The translations under genes and the position numbers were made by a program. A stretch of 64,000 bases of DNA from Manduca sexta (taxonomy: Eukaryota > Arthropoda > Insecta > Lepidoptera > Sphingidae): assembly GCF_014839805.1 (NCBI RefSeq), contig NC_051126.1:10610609-10674608 (forward strand), read 5' to 3'. The notes beneath the pieces were generated by a model. The model saw only the letters and a list, made by a program, of their open reading frames with translations, was not told the DNA's origin and searched no databases. Shown here in pieces: positions 24,046-37,555 of this stretch (the stretch's first letter is position 1; each line of letters starts with the position of its first letter).

Positions 24046-24342
24046 GAAAATACCAAATACGTAACATTCAGAACTTTAAAAATACCAATCCACCTAAAAA
24101 CAATACATTTTAACACAATACGTTTCCACATCTAAAAATATATTGTACCAAACGGCGAGCATCTGTTCTTAGGTGGTTAACATGCAACGTACTTAGGGGA
24201 AGTTCACAATATAATGAGTGTTGAACTTGATGAACACACGCTTAACGGCTCATCTGTCTCTGTCACATAAATGGAGCATTCTGGTGTCGCTATCGGTGTC
24301 GGTAATTTCGTACAGAAACTTCTGTAATTAAGAAATACATTT

Positions 24343-24640
24343 ACGGGGTACTTTTGACCTGGCTTTTATTAAGAATATATCTGACATTCGAAGGTTCGAT
24401 GCGGTCGAACACTACTGGCTCTTCCATCCACATTTGGCTTATATATCCTCTTTGTTAGGCCCCTATCAACCATCCTCTCCAATGCCCGAACCACCTTAGA
24501 ACCGCTTCTACCGGCGTAATTCATAAAAAAATTGATGAGGGTGGAGGAAGCGAGAGAATTATGCGAGAATCGTGCAAAGTGGCAATCCATAGTCTGAGCC
24601 TACCCCTATGAGATAGAGTCGTGATACACTATATATATGT
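24343..24640 (+). mobile_element. LINE 3' end with inverted 5' part (twin priming)
   Basis: 24343-24527 read on the minus strand (GGTGGTTCGGGCATTGGAG, AATGTGGATGGAAGAGCC, TCGAACCTTCGAATGTC) and 24536-24640 on the plus strand (GAGGGTGGAGGAAGC, AGTGGCAATCCATAG) are consecutive parts of the LINE end seen uninterrupted at 7120-7440. The minus part encodes fragments such as RIYKPNVDGRASS. Confidence 0.7.
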
Positions 24641-24999
24641 ACATTTACCGGTAAGTTTGGTATTATTAAGTTTGTATTTGAAATTAATTTGGTTTTGCTC
24701 GGCATTGTTATTGTATCTTAACATCAAGTGCTGTGAAGCTAGTTTCCTGTGCCAAATATATTCGAATACACTAAAAGCTTATACGCAATTAAATATGAAG
24801 GAAGTCATATTTCGCACAACTAGGATATTTAAAAAAAAGGAATTCAAAAAAAGAATTTTCAACGGATAAAGTTTCATAAATGCAACGGTCTTTAGTACTA
24901 AACCACAGAGCAAAGCCGTCGACGACGCTAAGTATTACGGCTCTCAATTGTTTTTGCTAAAACCCCGCAATGAAAGACGAAGCCCTACGCTATATAGTA

Positions 25000-27554
25000 A
25001 GAATAAAAATTACGTACTGGAAAAAATGGTCGTGACGAGATGAAAGGTGGTTTTGCATAAAAGGCATAAACTTCGCTGGAGAACATAAAGTCAAAGGATA
25101 AAACGAGAGAAAAGAAAAAGCAGCAACAGAATTAATTAAGGGACACCTTAACGTTATTGTTACTTTGCCCGAATTTATTGGGAGACCTTTAGGGGTAGCC
25201 ACCGGTCATATTTAACGATTAAACGCACTTTGCCAGATTTGCTAGTAAACATTTTTTGCGCTCCGAGAACTCCGGGACAGATTTTGTAATTGATTTTCTT
25301 GGTCTGTTTTCTGTATAATGTCTTGTTATTCTATTTCCGTTGACTATGTAGCATGAAGTGAATGTCGGTGTATTTTCAAGGTAACAGCTTGTTTTCTTTT
25401 CATTAGACCAAATTATGGTCTACATTTACAACGCAAAATTTGGTGTAACCTCTGCCTAAAGTTTCTTACTTGAATGCTTGTTCTATAATTTTCTAATGGT
25501 CTGCCTTTGATGCTACAGATTTCCAATCAAATATACATAGCATGGCTATTGAGCAAAACCATACAGGACGTATCAATTAACTCGGAATGTAATATTCCTA
25601 TATTGGACTGATTAATTCCAAGCTTCCATCTATAAGTATAATAGAGAAGCGCATACGCCACTTGAAAAATGATGGTTTATTTTTGTGTTTCGAACGATAA
25701 ATCTTTATTCGAAAGCGCAATGAAGGGGACGTTCCATACATTTCTGATTTCCAGCTTTGAATGTCATAAGGTTTATTACTATTTCGTCGATATTAAATCG
25801 GTTTCGATATTAAATGGATATTTGCATTTAAATAAAGTGAATGTGTAGAATTTCAATCATGACTATATTGATGATTGACAGGAGAAATATGTTTCGATGA
25901 AATAATGAGGACCAAAATAATTTCACTGATTAAATCTATATTGAATTGTTCATGGACTTTAAAGTCTGATCCTATTGAATTATAGTAGTCAGGGTTAACG
26001 ACCTAAAAATAACCTAGCGTTGTATACGTATCTTATACTTGGATGATCAAAGCAAAATATTTAATTCATAACTTTGTCACTGTATAAAAATTGTACTTTA
26101 CATTTTATAAAGTACGAGCCATTGTGTGCTTTATTTACACCAACACTATATGTGGTATTATATTTTGGTACATAGCGTACTGAAAGTGATTGAATGGTCC
26201 CCTTTGTGAGTCTTGAGTACTCCCTTTAAATTCTTTTTTTCATTCAGAGTCTCAACCCTATCATGTTACAATATCAAAGCGGGTACTTGTGGTGTTGTTG
26301 TTAAGATCGCTTTTAAAACGCCGCAGAAGTTTCCCGGCAATAGATACGAGACTTCCAGTTTCAAGTCATTGACCGTCGATGCCGAATTTTCGGGCAAACT
26401 TCTTGGATACTTCAGTATGATGTTTTGAATTAAAGATTTTGCAAAGTAGTTAGATGCTGCACAGTTCTGCTCTCATTCAAATAAGTAACTCAATAGTTAC
26501 TTATTGGAATGATATATTTCAGATATGATATTATTAATAAAAAGATTTGATATAATGTTTTTTAGATAGCTAGTAATCTTGTATCTACTTACCAGATTCT
26601 ATTTTCATATATAGTTAAAAGAAGATACAGCGCAAGTAAAGATAGTGTTTTAAAACACTTGATCAAAAACAAGGGGAGATTATTCCAATTTTATATTACG
26701 GCAGTACGCATGTGATATGAATAGATTATATTTTTAAGAAACAGCAATACCCATAAACTCTATTCCATTTTTGATTGGCTGAAATGGAATCTGATATACT
26801 CAATATTGAATGAAAAAACATTCAAAGAAACTGGATCGTTTCTTTTACAACGTTTACAGGCAAATGAAATGAAACCACCGTTTAATTTGTTTTTTAATTT
26901 ACTTTGTTTCTATGTTTATGAATGAAAGAAAACATTCCTCAACGGATCGTTATTGCTTCGTGAACAGCTCGTGAAAGTTTTGGTACAATTTAACTAAAAT
27001 TTGGTACAAATTGGGTATATTTGGATTCTAGTGTATATTTATTTTAAGTTGCATGAATAGTTTGTTATGGGGTCATGATTTATGATTGTATTATGTCGTA
27101 ACTCCTTTATAGAGTAGTAACTGGATTCTTGCTGTTGGTAATGAGATCGCATCCTCTGACTCCAAGACAATATGTCTTTGTATGTTTCTTTCTTGCAGAA
27201 ACAATGATTTATTGTTTATCTTTAGACCGAACATTGCTATATAATAAGCTTATAAAGATCATAAAATGAAAGAATCTCAAGAATAATTAATAAAACGCTT
27301 TTTTAAAATTATAATTTTAATTATTTTTATTTATTTAAACTTATAATTATAAGTATTATCCATTTTAATAACGCAAAGGAAAAGGGCGTTGCTACATACA
27401 TTTTGATATGGAAAGAAACATGTTAGAATTGTCTTTCTTTAATGATTACGAATATTTACTTAATTTAGCTTTGAATTAATTCTTCGAAGGTCGGACCTTC
27501 AACCGTTAAAAGAAATATTTTGTATAATTGTAAAATGTAGGTAGATATTGAAAC
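25000..27554. other. AT-rich DNA, nothing recognised
   Basis: The 70-codon minus frame at 25202-24990 is the only slightly protein-like stretch, and it has no identifiable family. No repeat was assigned. Confidence 0.45.
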
Positions 27555-27680
27555 TTGGACTTGCAGTCGACCAACACCTCACATCCACCTTTTGACCATG
27601 AAGGCCGCAAAGTCTTCGAAACGTCGGTATAAAATTATAATAATAGTAATAACTAATAATAGTTTTATTTCAATATCTAA
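27555..27680 (+). repeat. Recurrent repeat D, copy 2
   Basis: TCGACCAACACCTCACATCC, GCAAAGTCTTCGAAACGTCGG, then an AT-rich stretch replacing the CCGCGATAAAAT block, and TAGTTTTATTTCAATATC. Confidence 0.6.
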
Positions 27681-29221
27681 AATTCGCGTAAGTATAAGAA
27701 ATCATTACTAAATAACCTATCGCACTCTTACTAAAATAATGACTTATTTCAAACTTGTTAATTTTTGGCAGTCGTCGGAAAACTAATTTTTGTTTGCTAC
27801 CTTTTTTTTGAAGTTGCTATAAAATTAAGCTTATTAAAGATAGGTAAAAAATGAAACCTATAGCATGAAAAAAAGGGAAAAAACTGAAAGGTCGCAAACA
27901 GAAATTGATTGTTTGACGATTCCCACGAATCGACAATTTTGGAATGGGTCATTATTTTATTAAGAGTGCACTATGTGTAAAATGCATACACCCATTTTTA
28001 TACATTCGAAAGGTGCTTTGTCTGTTAGGTTCGAAGTCGAACGAGTTTGTACACTATGAGGTTCTTGAAATGAAACGTGAAGAAGCAATTAAGCAGAGCG
28101 TCTGTAGAGTTCCTGACGCCTCTTGACGGCGGACATTTTCTTAAGTTTTCGCTGCTTTTATTATCGGTGGTGCAGCATTTACTTGTTTTAAAAGCTATTC
28201 ATGGAACATATGAGTAAGGTTTCTGTATGCAGTGTAATTCTTGATTATTAATTCGTGTTGAACATAGCTACGAGATGACAACTATTCTCAATAATAGTAC
28301 CTTAACGCTTATTGTACAGATGATGTACCTCACTTCAGACCAAATATATTAAGGCTAACATCAATTTAAAATATTCTTAATTTTCATAGCGCAACTGGAG
28401 GGTTATACCAATAATTTGGTATCGCATTCTTCGAGATAGTAGCATATTAAAAAGGGAATTTTAAAATATATTGGGTATAAAATTCGACACACAAAACTAT
28501 AAGTAATAATAGATTCATATATATGTACGCAATCGTGAAATCAATAGAACACTATCATGAACCTATAGTATATTTTGTTTAGTAAATTGTAAATGAATGT
28601 GCTTGTTATGTATCATTTAAATTCTTGCTGGGAATTATTCACTAGAATTTCGTCAAGCAACAATAACTGTATGAATTAATACACAACAAAAAAATTTAAT
28701 TAAAACCCCATACGGGATATTTGTAACATTTTATGCTACTTCCCAGGTATGGTGCGCACTACGAAATTTTAATTAAATTTTTCGCAGTGGTTATGACGGT
28801 TTTTTACAGCCATGAATGGAGTTTCCAGCTACTAAATATTCGCAACTCGCTGTATTCAATCATTTCAAATCCCTTAAACGTTTTAACAATATAACACAAA
28901 ATCTCAGACACTCTTGTTTTTGTAATAAATAAAACATTAAAAAGAATTTAAGCATATTCGAATATTATAAAGATTCGTGATTTTATTTTCCGTCATCTAT
29001 TTAATATCATTTTATCATTAACATGTTTGACTCAGCTGATTGGCCTCTAAGATGGAACAAAAATATGACAGCGTGCATGCTGTCCCTTTTTTATTCGTTT
29101 TATGAGCGTTTGGTGCTTGTCATGAACGAAGAAAAATAACAGGGGCGTAGGCAAGACATCTTACTACAATCGTTATCGCTAATAGAATACAAAAAACAAT
29201 GGGTAGGTATGTTATTCCTGT

Positions 29222-29535
29222 GGCGATAGCTAAGATGGGTGTGGAACGGACTGCCGAGACAAATAACTGCAGGTTCAAATCCCAAGGGCACACATCTCTG
29301 GCTTTTTTAAAATTATTCTTTGTGAATTAACGCTTGTTTTAACGGTAAAGGAAAACATCGTGAGGAAATCTATATACCTGAGAAGTTCTTTATAGGAATT
29401 TTGAGGGTATGTGAAGTCTATTAATCCTCACAAGGCTTGCGTGATGGACTAAGGTCTAACCACTCTCAGTAGTAGAGGAGGCCCGTGCCCAACAGTGAGA
29501 CAGTATATAATACAGGGCTGATATTATTATTATAT
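29222..29535 (+). mobile_element. SINE family C, near full length
   Basis: From GGCGATAGCTAAGATGGG, with B box GGTTCAAATCCCAAGG, through AACATCGTGAGGAAATC to GTAGAGGAGGCCCGTGCCC and GGCTGATATTATTATTAT. Confidence 0.8.
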
Positions 29536-29985
29536 TATTATGTCAATCCCATACATTGTTTGTTTTCTATTTGCGTTAACAATTGTAAAAAAACTACGAT
29601 CGTAGATATCATATCCGTAGCACTTTCGATTTTGAACAAACTATTTTCAGATTTTACTTTATTTTATTGACACATATATTGATATACTTGGTAATCAAAA
29701 TACCAACTGCATAATTAGTCTGCGTGACTTTCAACCCTTATTGATAAAAACAACGGTTTCTACTTTTTTGGCTATCCTTCAATGTTTAGCCACGTATCCA
29801 ATCAATTAATTACACAAACTTGAGGAATTACTTTAGGTTTAGTTCGATTCTACGTGCTCTGTGCCTAATTCAACACATATCAAAAAGTTACTGCGTGAAT
29901 ATAATAAATTACTGTTACTCTTGTTAGTAAGATTTCTTTTAAATAATAAAACAAAAACAAAATCCTGGGTGTGTTTTAGAAAACA

Positions 29986-30145
29986 TCCTACTATTATTAT
30001 TAATGCGAAAGTTTGTGAGGATAAATGTATGTTTGTTCCTTTTTCACGAAAAAGCTACTGAACGGATTTGGATGAAACTTTACTGAATAATTGGTTATAT
30101 ATCAGAATAACACATAGGCTGCAATTTATAATGACGTTGTGTTAT
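29986..30145 (+). mobile_element. Lep1-like Helitron 5' fragment
   Basis: It begins TCCTACTATTATTATTAATG after A, followed by GCGAAAGTTTGTGAGGAT and GAACGGATTTGGATGAAAC, the classic lepidopteran Helitron 5' end. There is no matching 3' end. Confidence 0.65.
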
Positions 30146-30713
30146 TTTGTCATATTAACAAACAATACATATCAAGTAAGTCGGAAAAAAGAATTATCCT
30201 GGAATACTTCTAAGCCAGTATTGTTATAATTTTAAAAAATATTATGTGCTCAACATTGCAAAATGTTATGTAGTGTATTCCCTAAGGATAAGAGCTTGTT
30301 TTAAAATGTTAGAATATTTTTTTGAGATTGTGAATCGCACTAGTAGAATAAAGCTTAGTAGACAACAAAGTTTTTTGACATATCACCATGTTTATCAAAA
30401 ATCTTCAGAAATAAGTACCAATTTCAACTCAAATACTATAACTATTTAACAGTAAATTGAACCTGCAATTTACCAAGTTCTCTGAGAGCGATATAGATAC
30501 TAACCATGATCACTTTAAACACGATATCTGAACACGTCTCAAGACACTGTCGCTTGCTTCAAATACTGAACTATGTATCTCTCCACTAGTGTTGCTAACT
30601 ATAAACTATTTCCGTTAATTAAATTTGAACTAAAAGAGAGTATTCAATTTTCATAGATTCTTTCCTAGATAGTAAAGCAGATATTATATGGAAACTGACG
30701 GTGTATAGACTGT

Positions 30714-30985
30714 CGCCCGTATTCATAAACGTTATTTATCTAAGGACAGAGCATTGCTGTGGTAATAAGTCTGTTTCTCAGCTTTGTTTATATGACAGCT
30801 TGCTGTTTGTTCAGCTTTGTTTATCTGACAATCAACTAGGTTTAAGTTGTATCTTAATATTAGCTAATTGCAACGGCCCTATGTCTACGTACTGCGAAGG
30901 CTGCCATGCCGTCATCACTGAGAAATAGTCTTGTTATCACAGCAATGCTCCGTCCTTAGATAAATAAAATTTATGAATACGGGCG
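30714..30985. mobile_element. MITE copy 2 (CCCGTATTCATA termini)
   Basis: TIRs CGCCCGTATTCATAAACG and TTTATGAATACGGGCG. The internal CAACGGCCCTATGTCTACG and GCTGCCATGCCGTCA are the reverse complement of the centre of copy 1. A short direct duplication (CAGCTTTGTTTAT.TGACA, twice) sits beside the left TIR. Flanks both read TGT. Confidence 0.8.
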
Positions 30986-33616
30986 TGTAGGTGTATTTAA
31001 GTCGCAATGTAATGTCGACTTATTAGAGAAATTACGACTTAACAGACGCCATCATGAAAGGAAACCCTATTTGGATGATATAGATCTATTTAGATCCTAG
31101 TTCTTATTTTTGTTTCGTAAATGTAAACGACTGCAATAGAGGTAAAATAAAGTTTATTTATAATGAAATTGTCTAAATGATTAAATGGCAAGGACAATGA
31201 AGTTACATGAATTGGTTGATCATCAAAGGTGAAATGATTGGTTAAATTAATACACCAAATACGTGTGGCTAAAAGCCCTGATTGCCTATATCGTATAAAT
31301 AAAAAAAAATCTGCGCCTTACTTAAATAAGGACCCAATCCCAAAGTAAAGATTGATGTTTATTGTAAATAATACTAATAACAACATAAACAAATACTTCA
31401 CAACATCAAAGTCCCAAACGCGAAACAATTACAGTCTTTTGAAGTCAAGTGTACGCTTGTATAATTTATATTCTGAGAAATCACTCAAAGAGATCGTTTT
31501 ATGTGAAAAAAACTGACACTGCTAAGGGATGGCAAGACATAAATGTGTCTGGAATGTATTGCCCATACGTTTCGTTTTACGATTGCGAGGGTTGCCAGTT
31601 TAAATACACGAATTCCGGGATATCCCGAATTTATCGCGTGGCTGAGTTTTATTTGTAATTTTGGGACTGTTTTAAAGCTGCAATGTAGTACAATATACTA
31701 TTACAAATACTTCTGGAATACTCTAGTTTATAAACGTATAAATTGACGTCGCAATGTTTTACAAATACCTGGAAAGGTAACTTCTAATCGATCACATACC
31801 TAAACTTAATTAACATAAAGGACAATATTCTAAAATATATATTAATATGGAAACAATATTTGCATTCTACTTCAGCATAATGCTATGTAGCCTTTGTCAG
31901 TTATTATGTTAATGCGTTAAACATTTGTATTTTAGCTACTTGTCCGAAAATGCACCATTATAATACATTAATTTTATCCGAACAATACGTGTGTCAAGTC
32001 AGCATGTTTGACAAACCGCATATAACAATATCAAAAACATACAGTATAACCCAGAATAATGTAGTAAATCAATATAAATTATTTATGTCCAAAAGTCACA
32101 AGATATAGTCGCTTAATTCTAGAACATTTTTTTGTTGAATTTTGTATAATTATGAATGACATCTTTATGATAACATACTTGTGTTCCTTTGCCATTGCTG
32201 TGAAATATTTTTTTATAAGTTTTATGAAACAATAAACAATAAACAGTGCATATTGATAAAGTTTGCTTAAGTTTTGAAGTTGTACACCTCCAGATTAGAA
32301 TGGATATCAATGCAGCAAACTGCGGGTTCTCAAAATAAGAATAATATCCTTTTCCTAACCTGTCAGCGATAATGGGTTGAATTTATATGTAATGTTAATA
32401 TAAATCTATGCTGAATTTCAGTACCAAAACTAATACTTTATGGTTCTGAAATTCATTTCAGTTATCTCGACTCAAATAATACATCAATTTGTATAATCCT
32501 CAAATAACTTCGTGCATTTATTACTTACTTATAGTCCATTTTAATGGCGCGGATAGGTCATCTCGCTGTAATAAAGGACGAAACAAAAATAAAACTACAT
32601 ATTATATTTTATTTGCAACTCGGACCATAACTCTGCTTAATTTCAACATATTTCGTTAACTGTTTCCCGCAGCTTTGCCCGTGTAAAATACTTCACAATA
32701 AACAAACACTGTGTACTTTTCAAACTAAATATAACTCTCTGTATTAATACCCGTTGTCTACCAAACTAAATATTACTTGTATTATATTAGATAGCATGAT
32801 GTAGGGGTGTATAAAATTCCATGCAAATCTAACCAGCAGTTACAGCTTTCATTTCTAACAAACAGTCAAACCTTGAAACATCTTTAAAAACTTTCTTATT
32901 TTTTTAATAAAAAGTAAGGTTTTCATTTTAGAATTTATTGGCAACCCTAAATTGTAAGTGGTCAAATAGAATGAGTCCAAACGACTGATTTACGTCCATT
33001 CCGGTGAAAAACATAAAGTATACAGCTGCAGACGTATTTACCGGTTAATGGGACATTTGACTTTTATAATGTTGGCTAAACATGTTTTAATGTCCCTAGG
33101 GTGTGTTGGATTTTCGGATTATCGTTGTGGTTTAAAAATGCAACGGCTAATTGTCTGTAGGTTAACTATTGGGGGAAATGAGGCGATTTGTTGCAACAGC
33201 GGAATTTTAGTAACTGCTGGTTGGACAAGTAAAACTGGGAGTTAAAAAGTGTTGCTATACTTCAGGTCTTTAGTTAGAAAGAAAGATTATTAGATATTAT
33301 TGGGACAATAACATTTTAAACATATAATTTAACAAAAAGATATAAGTATTTATATAATTATTTAGCTCCGTTCGGTAGTACGGGTTAACTAATACTGCAG
33401 CGATGATTGTCAATCAAAGACATAGAGGTGTGTACGTAGTACATATTAACTCCATGCATAGACCACACACCTTTATTATAATGATGATGTAATTAATTAA
33501 CTTTATAAAAATATGCAGACATTAAAAAAAATAAGTTGCAGACAATAATGTTACCTAGTTTTTAAATTATTGCAAATTAAAACGAAGAAATGCGCTGTAT
33601 AATACAATTAACGTAA
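30986..33616. other. AT-rich DNA, nothing firmly recognised
   Basis: Around 32640-32690 TTTCCCGCAGCTTTGCCCG resembles a degraded Helitron end, but no boundary could be set. Confidence 0.45.
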
Positions 33617-33890
33617 ATTAAAATCTGAAAATAAAGGCTCGCACATACTATACCCGCGACAAACCGCAACGCGTCGCATTCCAAAATTACGCCACTCCGC
33701 ACCGCAAGGCAATAATTGAATCAGTCAACCGTTGGCAGACCAAAGCAATGGACAATTTTGATGAACAAATATATTTTAACTAAAGTAGGCTGGGGCAGGC
33801 CGCATCGCATAATAGCGCCACAAAAATACGCCTAGATAGCAATCTGCATGTCGCGATTCGGCCCGATGCCCCCTGTAGTGTGCAATATTT
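33617..33890. mobile_element. Possible hAT-like MITE
   Basis: A relatively GC-rich island whose ends GGCTCGCACATACTATAC and CCCCCTGTAGTGTGCAAT look like degraded inverted repeats. The interior is rich in CGC motifs (CGCAACGCGTCGCATTCC). No target duplication could be assigned. Confidence 0.4.
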
Positions 33891-34520
33891 CATATACTTA
33901 AAATGTAAGAAAGTGATTTATCAAGATATATATGCGTATGAAACACTTGTTTTCGTAGCATTTGTTTGGATATGCCATGGCGTGTACCGTTACGCTGAAA
34001 TGTGTACATTAATAGCGAAATGTGACTTCGCATTGTATAATCTCTAGCTAATGACTTTAGGCTACATAAAATGCATTTGCGTTAAGCCAAAAATACATCC
34101 TGAGAACAATACGCTGGGTTAATTTCAACACTTGGTAAGTATGTTTCCCAACATCGTATACAAGTAATGCTGCAATAAATTTTATCATTAACAAACTAAA
34201 TGGGTACTTGTGGCGGTTAACCGCGGAGCCTTTGTGGCATCTTGTCGTTTAAGTAAACCACGTACATAACCGCTATACAGTACGGTTATGACACGATATA
34301 ATTGCTATCGTCATTAAACAAATGCTTTTTGATTATATTTACCGAGTAATACGATTTCAAAGTGAAATTTATAATAAAACAAGCCCTGGATTATAAAGAT
34401 AAGTACTAAGATAGTTCAGGGGATTAATATAAATACTTGAACAAGTATGAAATATAAATTGGTTTGAAAAAGTTATATCTATTAATGATGAAAATTTGTT
34501 TATTAGTAAATATATAGGAA

Positions 34521-34918
34521 TCCGAATCCCTCCTAGCCGAATTTCGGCCACGGCGGCCAATCTCAACGGAGATCAGCCAGGTACGCAGGAGATATTATAG
34601 TGCACAAGTGTGTGCGCAATACACAGGTGCACTCTCTGTTCCTTCACTCTCATAGTTCGGTGAGACGGCAATCCGACATGACCGGAGAGAGATCAGGCGC
34701 AGGACCAACGGCTTTACGTGCTTTCCGAGGCACGGGGGTATCACACCGCCAACTTCCTGACTCCGAGCTGCGACTGAGTAATTTTTAAGATGGAAAAACC
34801 CAGTCACAATTATTTTGGCCCGACCCGGGATTCGAACCCAGGACCTCAGCGCGGCAGTCGTACTTGTACCGTGTACACTTACAACTACTTCACCGAGGCA
34901 GTCAAAAATCTGAATCTG
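34521..34918 (-). mobile_element. SINE family B, full length, 13-bp TSD
   Basis: The minus strand has a tRNA-related head (GACTGCCTCGGTGAAGTAG as A-box region, GGTTCGAATCCCGGGTCGGG as B box), then a roughly 280-bp body that ends GGCTAGGAGGGATTCGGA. AAATATATAGGAA flanks it at 34508-34520 and 34919-34931. The body is about 95% identical to the copy at 63482-63857. Small open frames here are SINE shadows. Confidence 0.85.
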
Positions 34919-35269
34919 AAATATATAGGAACCAGTAGCCAAAGGTGAAATTTTCCGAAAGAGAAACCGACGCAACATATTTTATGTATCTGCAAATAGT
35001 TCTATTGATAATTAGTTTCTACATAAATACTACATACAGGGAAGCCGGTAGAAATCGGATTATATGGACCTTTGGCCACTGCTCCGCGAGGATAGATGCC
35101 CAATCACTAGAACAACGACAAGTCCGACCCCACGTTAGGGTAGTATGCACCCCTGCATCAGAGCATGCTAACTAGCAGACGGGATGAGATGGCCTCAGAG
35201 GCATTCATGAAAAAAAATCGTGAATGTCAATGTCAAACTGTATATCGTCTGTTATGGTCTGTGTCAACC

Positions 35270-35338
35270 CACACACACGCGTGCGCACATACATACAAGA
35301 ATGCGAGCGCGACCACACACACACCCACACTCACACCT
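35270..35338. repeat. AC-rich microsatellite tract
   Basis: Interrupted CA/CG dinucleotides such as CACACACACGCGTGCGCAC and ACCACACACACACCCACAC. Frames running through it are low-complexity. Confidence 0.8.
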
Positions 35339-36002
35339 CTTAGGGCCTGCTTTATTTATTCAGTGTATATGCTACTCGTTTAAGCCAAACAAATTCAAAA
35401 GTCACACTCCAATTTATGCGCACAAAAATAATAAAATTAAATGAGTACTATCTACTGATTACTAACACGATAACTGTAAATCTCTAATCCATCTATTATA
35501 AATTAGTTTTATTAGTTTGATCCCTATATAAGTTATAATAAAGGCGACTGGTACTTTGATCTTCCCTTTGTTGCATTAACGACGGCCAAGCCTCAGATCT
35601 AGGGCCCGATAGATCAAATAAGATCAAATAGAGCATCACCCGTCTAGACCTTTGAAATTTAATAGGTATTTATTCGTGCCAATACATCGTTAGTAAGGTG
35701 TAGGAGTTGATTAAAATCAGTTATCTCAGCTGTTTATGAAGGGCTCTTAAAAACTACGATAGAAATAGCGGATTATGTTTTACTCATGAAATGTATTAAG
35801 CCGTTGTTTAATAGTCGTGCTTGAGCTTCTTTTGTTTGTGAAGTGCAAGAAAACATCATTATAACTACGATATTTAATTTGTATCGTTGATAAGATACAA
35901 AAAACAAGAAAGTTACCACGATATTTTTCGAGACTTATCAATTAACATTACATAGTATTACTATTTAATACTAACTATGACAGATTTGAATGAATGAATG
36001 CT

Positions 36003-36170
36003 GCCGTTATCAATAAACGATCCCAATCTCAATCTTCAATCCTATTTCGAGAATGAACCAATCAAATTACCTCGTTTGTAAGCACGTCAAAAAACTTTGG
36101 CCTGATTGGTCCTTTTTTTCGATATGTCAAAAAAGCAACCGTTTATTGAAAATGGCGGTTATTAACTAAA
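36003..36170. repeat. Foldback MITE-like element
   Basis: GCCGTTATCAATAAACGATC at left and CAACCGTTTATTGAAAATGG at right are imperfect inverted repeats. Further in, GAACCAATCAAA on the left pairs with the reverse complement of TGATTGGTCC on the right. Confidence 0.6.
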
Positions 36171-37224
36171 TATGTCATGGAACAATTCTATAGTTAACTG
36201 AATCGAAGTTTAAAAATCTATCATAAATAAATCATTAATAGCGTATTAAAGCTTCTATAAACAATCATTATAATGCAAAAGTCGTAACAAAAAGCCGACT
36301 AACTTAAAACAACGTACGACTTCTGTTTGCTAAGAAGGCGAACGTATTGTTTTCAAATGAAATCAAGTTGGGAAGTTGGTCTCAATCACACGTTACGAAA
36401 GGTTCATTAAAAGCCCGCGCAGTACTCTCTGTGCAAATTGAGTTCGCCGGTCGATCATTAAGCTCTAAAAATCAATGTTACGTTGTGAATGTAGGAGAGT
36501 TAGATCAATTTGGTTTGCGATTTTAGTACATTTTTATCTTGTGTGTTTGTTTATTTAAGATCTTTTGGAGTTTGTTTAATATTAGACACCTTATTTTGTG
36601 AAGTTACTTTTAAATTACCTTATAATAAAAACGTTAGTAAATATAATTACGCATAATTGGAATACATCTCTGACTTACTATGATAAGGTTCTGTTATATT
36701 TGATGAGTAAATTGGAAAAAAATACATGATTCTAAACTTTTATCCGTTAATATTTCCTAAAAGTTAAATAAAGGAGTATTATTGTCTACCCTAATTTTAG
36801 CAAGCTGAAAATTCTTAATTCTTTTTTTAACATAAGTAAAAATTAACATAAGGCCTTGTAATATTGGGCCAGCGATATAATGAAAAAAAATCTGTGTAAT
36901 CTTTGCCCCATAATATCTCTCAAGCAAGACTTGGCACACGGCGACGACGTTTACGAATATATATGTATATAAATAAAATTTATTCGGATTTAAAGCATTG
37001 TCAAGTAACTTCATCCAGAGTTGGTTTTAAGACGCTACGTACGACCATTTTACATAAGACAATTTACGCAAAGTTGTTTAATCCAATAACATAAATGAAT
37101 ACAAAAAGACTTCGTGCGCAGAATACACGATAACATTTGGTATTCAAAACCGTATCGCATTAAACAAGTCGTCCAGTTTATTGTAAACGTCGGCATATTG
37201 GACTAAGATTTTTTTACGTTGGAC

Positions 37225-37555
37225 TAGAGTTGCCATCCGTCCGGAATTCCCCGGATTTGTCCTAGTTCGAAGGGTTTTTAAAAAGTGGATGAGTATAACC
37301 CGGACACTTTTATTGTTAGGGAAAATCCACTTTTTTATAGATAAGCGATAAATTGAAATAAGTCTTAGTTGAAAATTCATTCATAATTACTCGCGTGTAT
37401 AAATAAATAAAAATTAAAAAATATAACAATGTTTCTATTTTTGTTCCAATAAATATTTTTTTCAGAGGTGTCCGGGGGAAAGCTCATATTTCGCCCAAAT
37501 GTTTGATTTTTGCCGCGTTTATCCGACGTCGGCAATTTAGCTGATGGCAGCCCTA
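37225..37555. mobile_element. hAT-type MITE with 8-bp TSD
   Basis: Perfect 8-bp duplication CGTTGGAC at 37217-37224 and 37556-37563. Termini TAGAGTTGCCATC and GATGGCAGCCCTA are short inverted repeats, as in hAT elements. The interior contains CCGGAATTCCCCGGATTTG and GTGTCCGGGGGAAAG. No transposase; short frames are shadows. Confidence 0.82.

Noticed and set aside
24990..25202. Minus frame starting MATPKGLPINSGKV
   Set aside because: Looks slightly protein-like, but no family, splice site or repeat copy supports it.
32630..32700. Degraded Helitron end
   Set aside because: CCCGCAGCTTTGCCCG is suggestive, but neither a TC start nor a CTAG end can be placed.
34595..34978. Minus and plus frames of 127 and 62 codons
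   Set aside because: They run through SINE B; the same frame appears at 63598-63786 in the other SINE copy.
35040..35270. LINE 3' end before the AC-rich tract
   Set aside because: Weak resemblance only (a frame with MASEAFMKKNRECQ); not enough to assign a family or boundaries.
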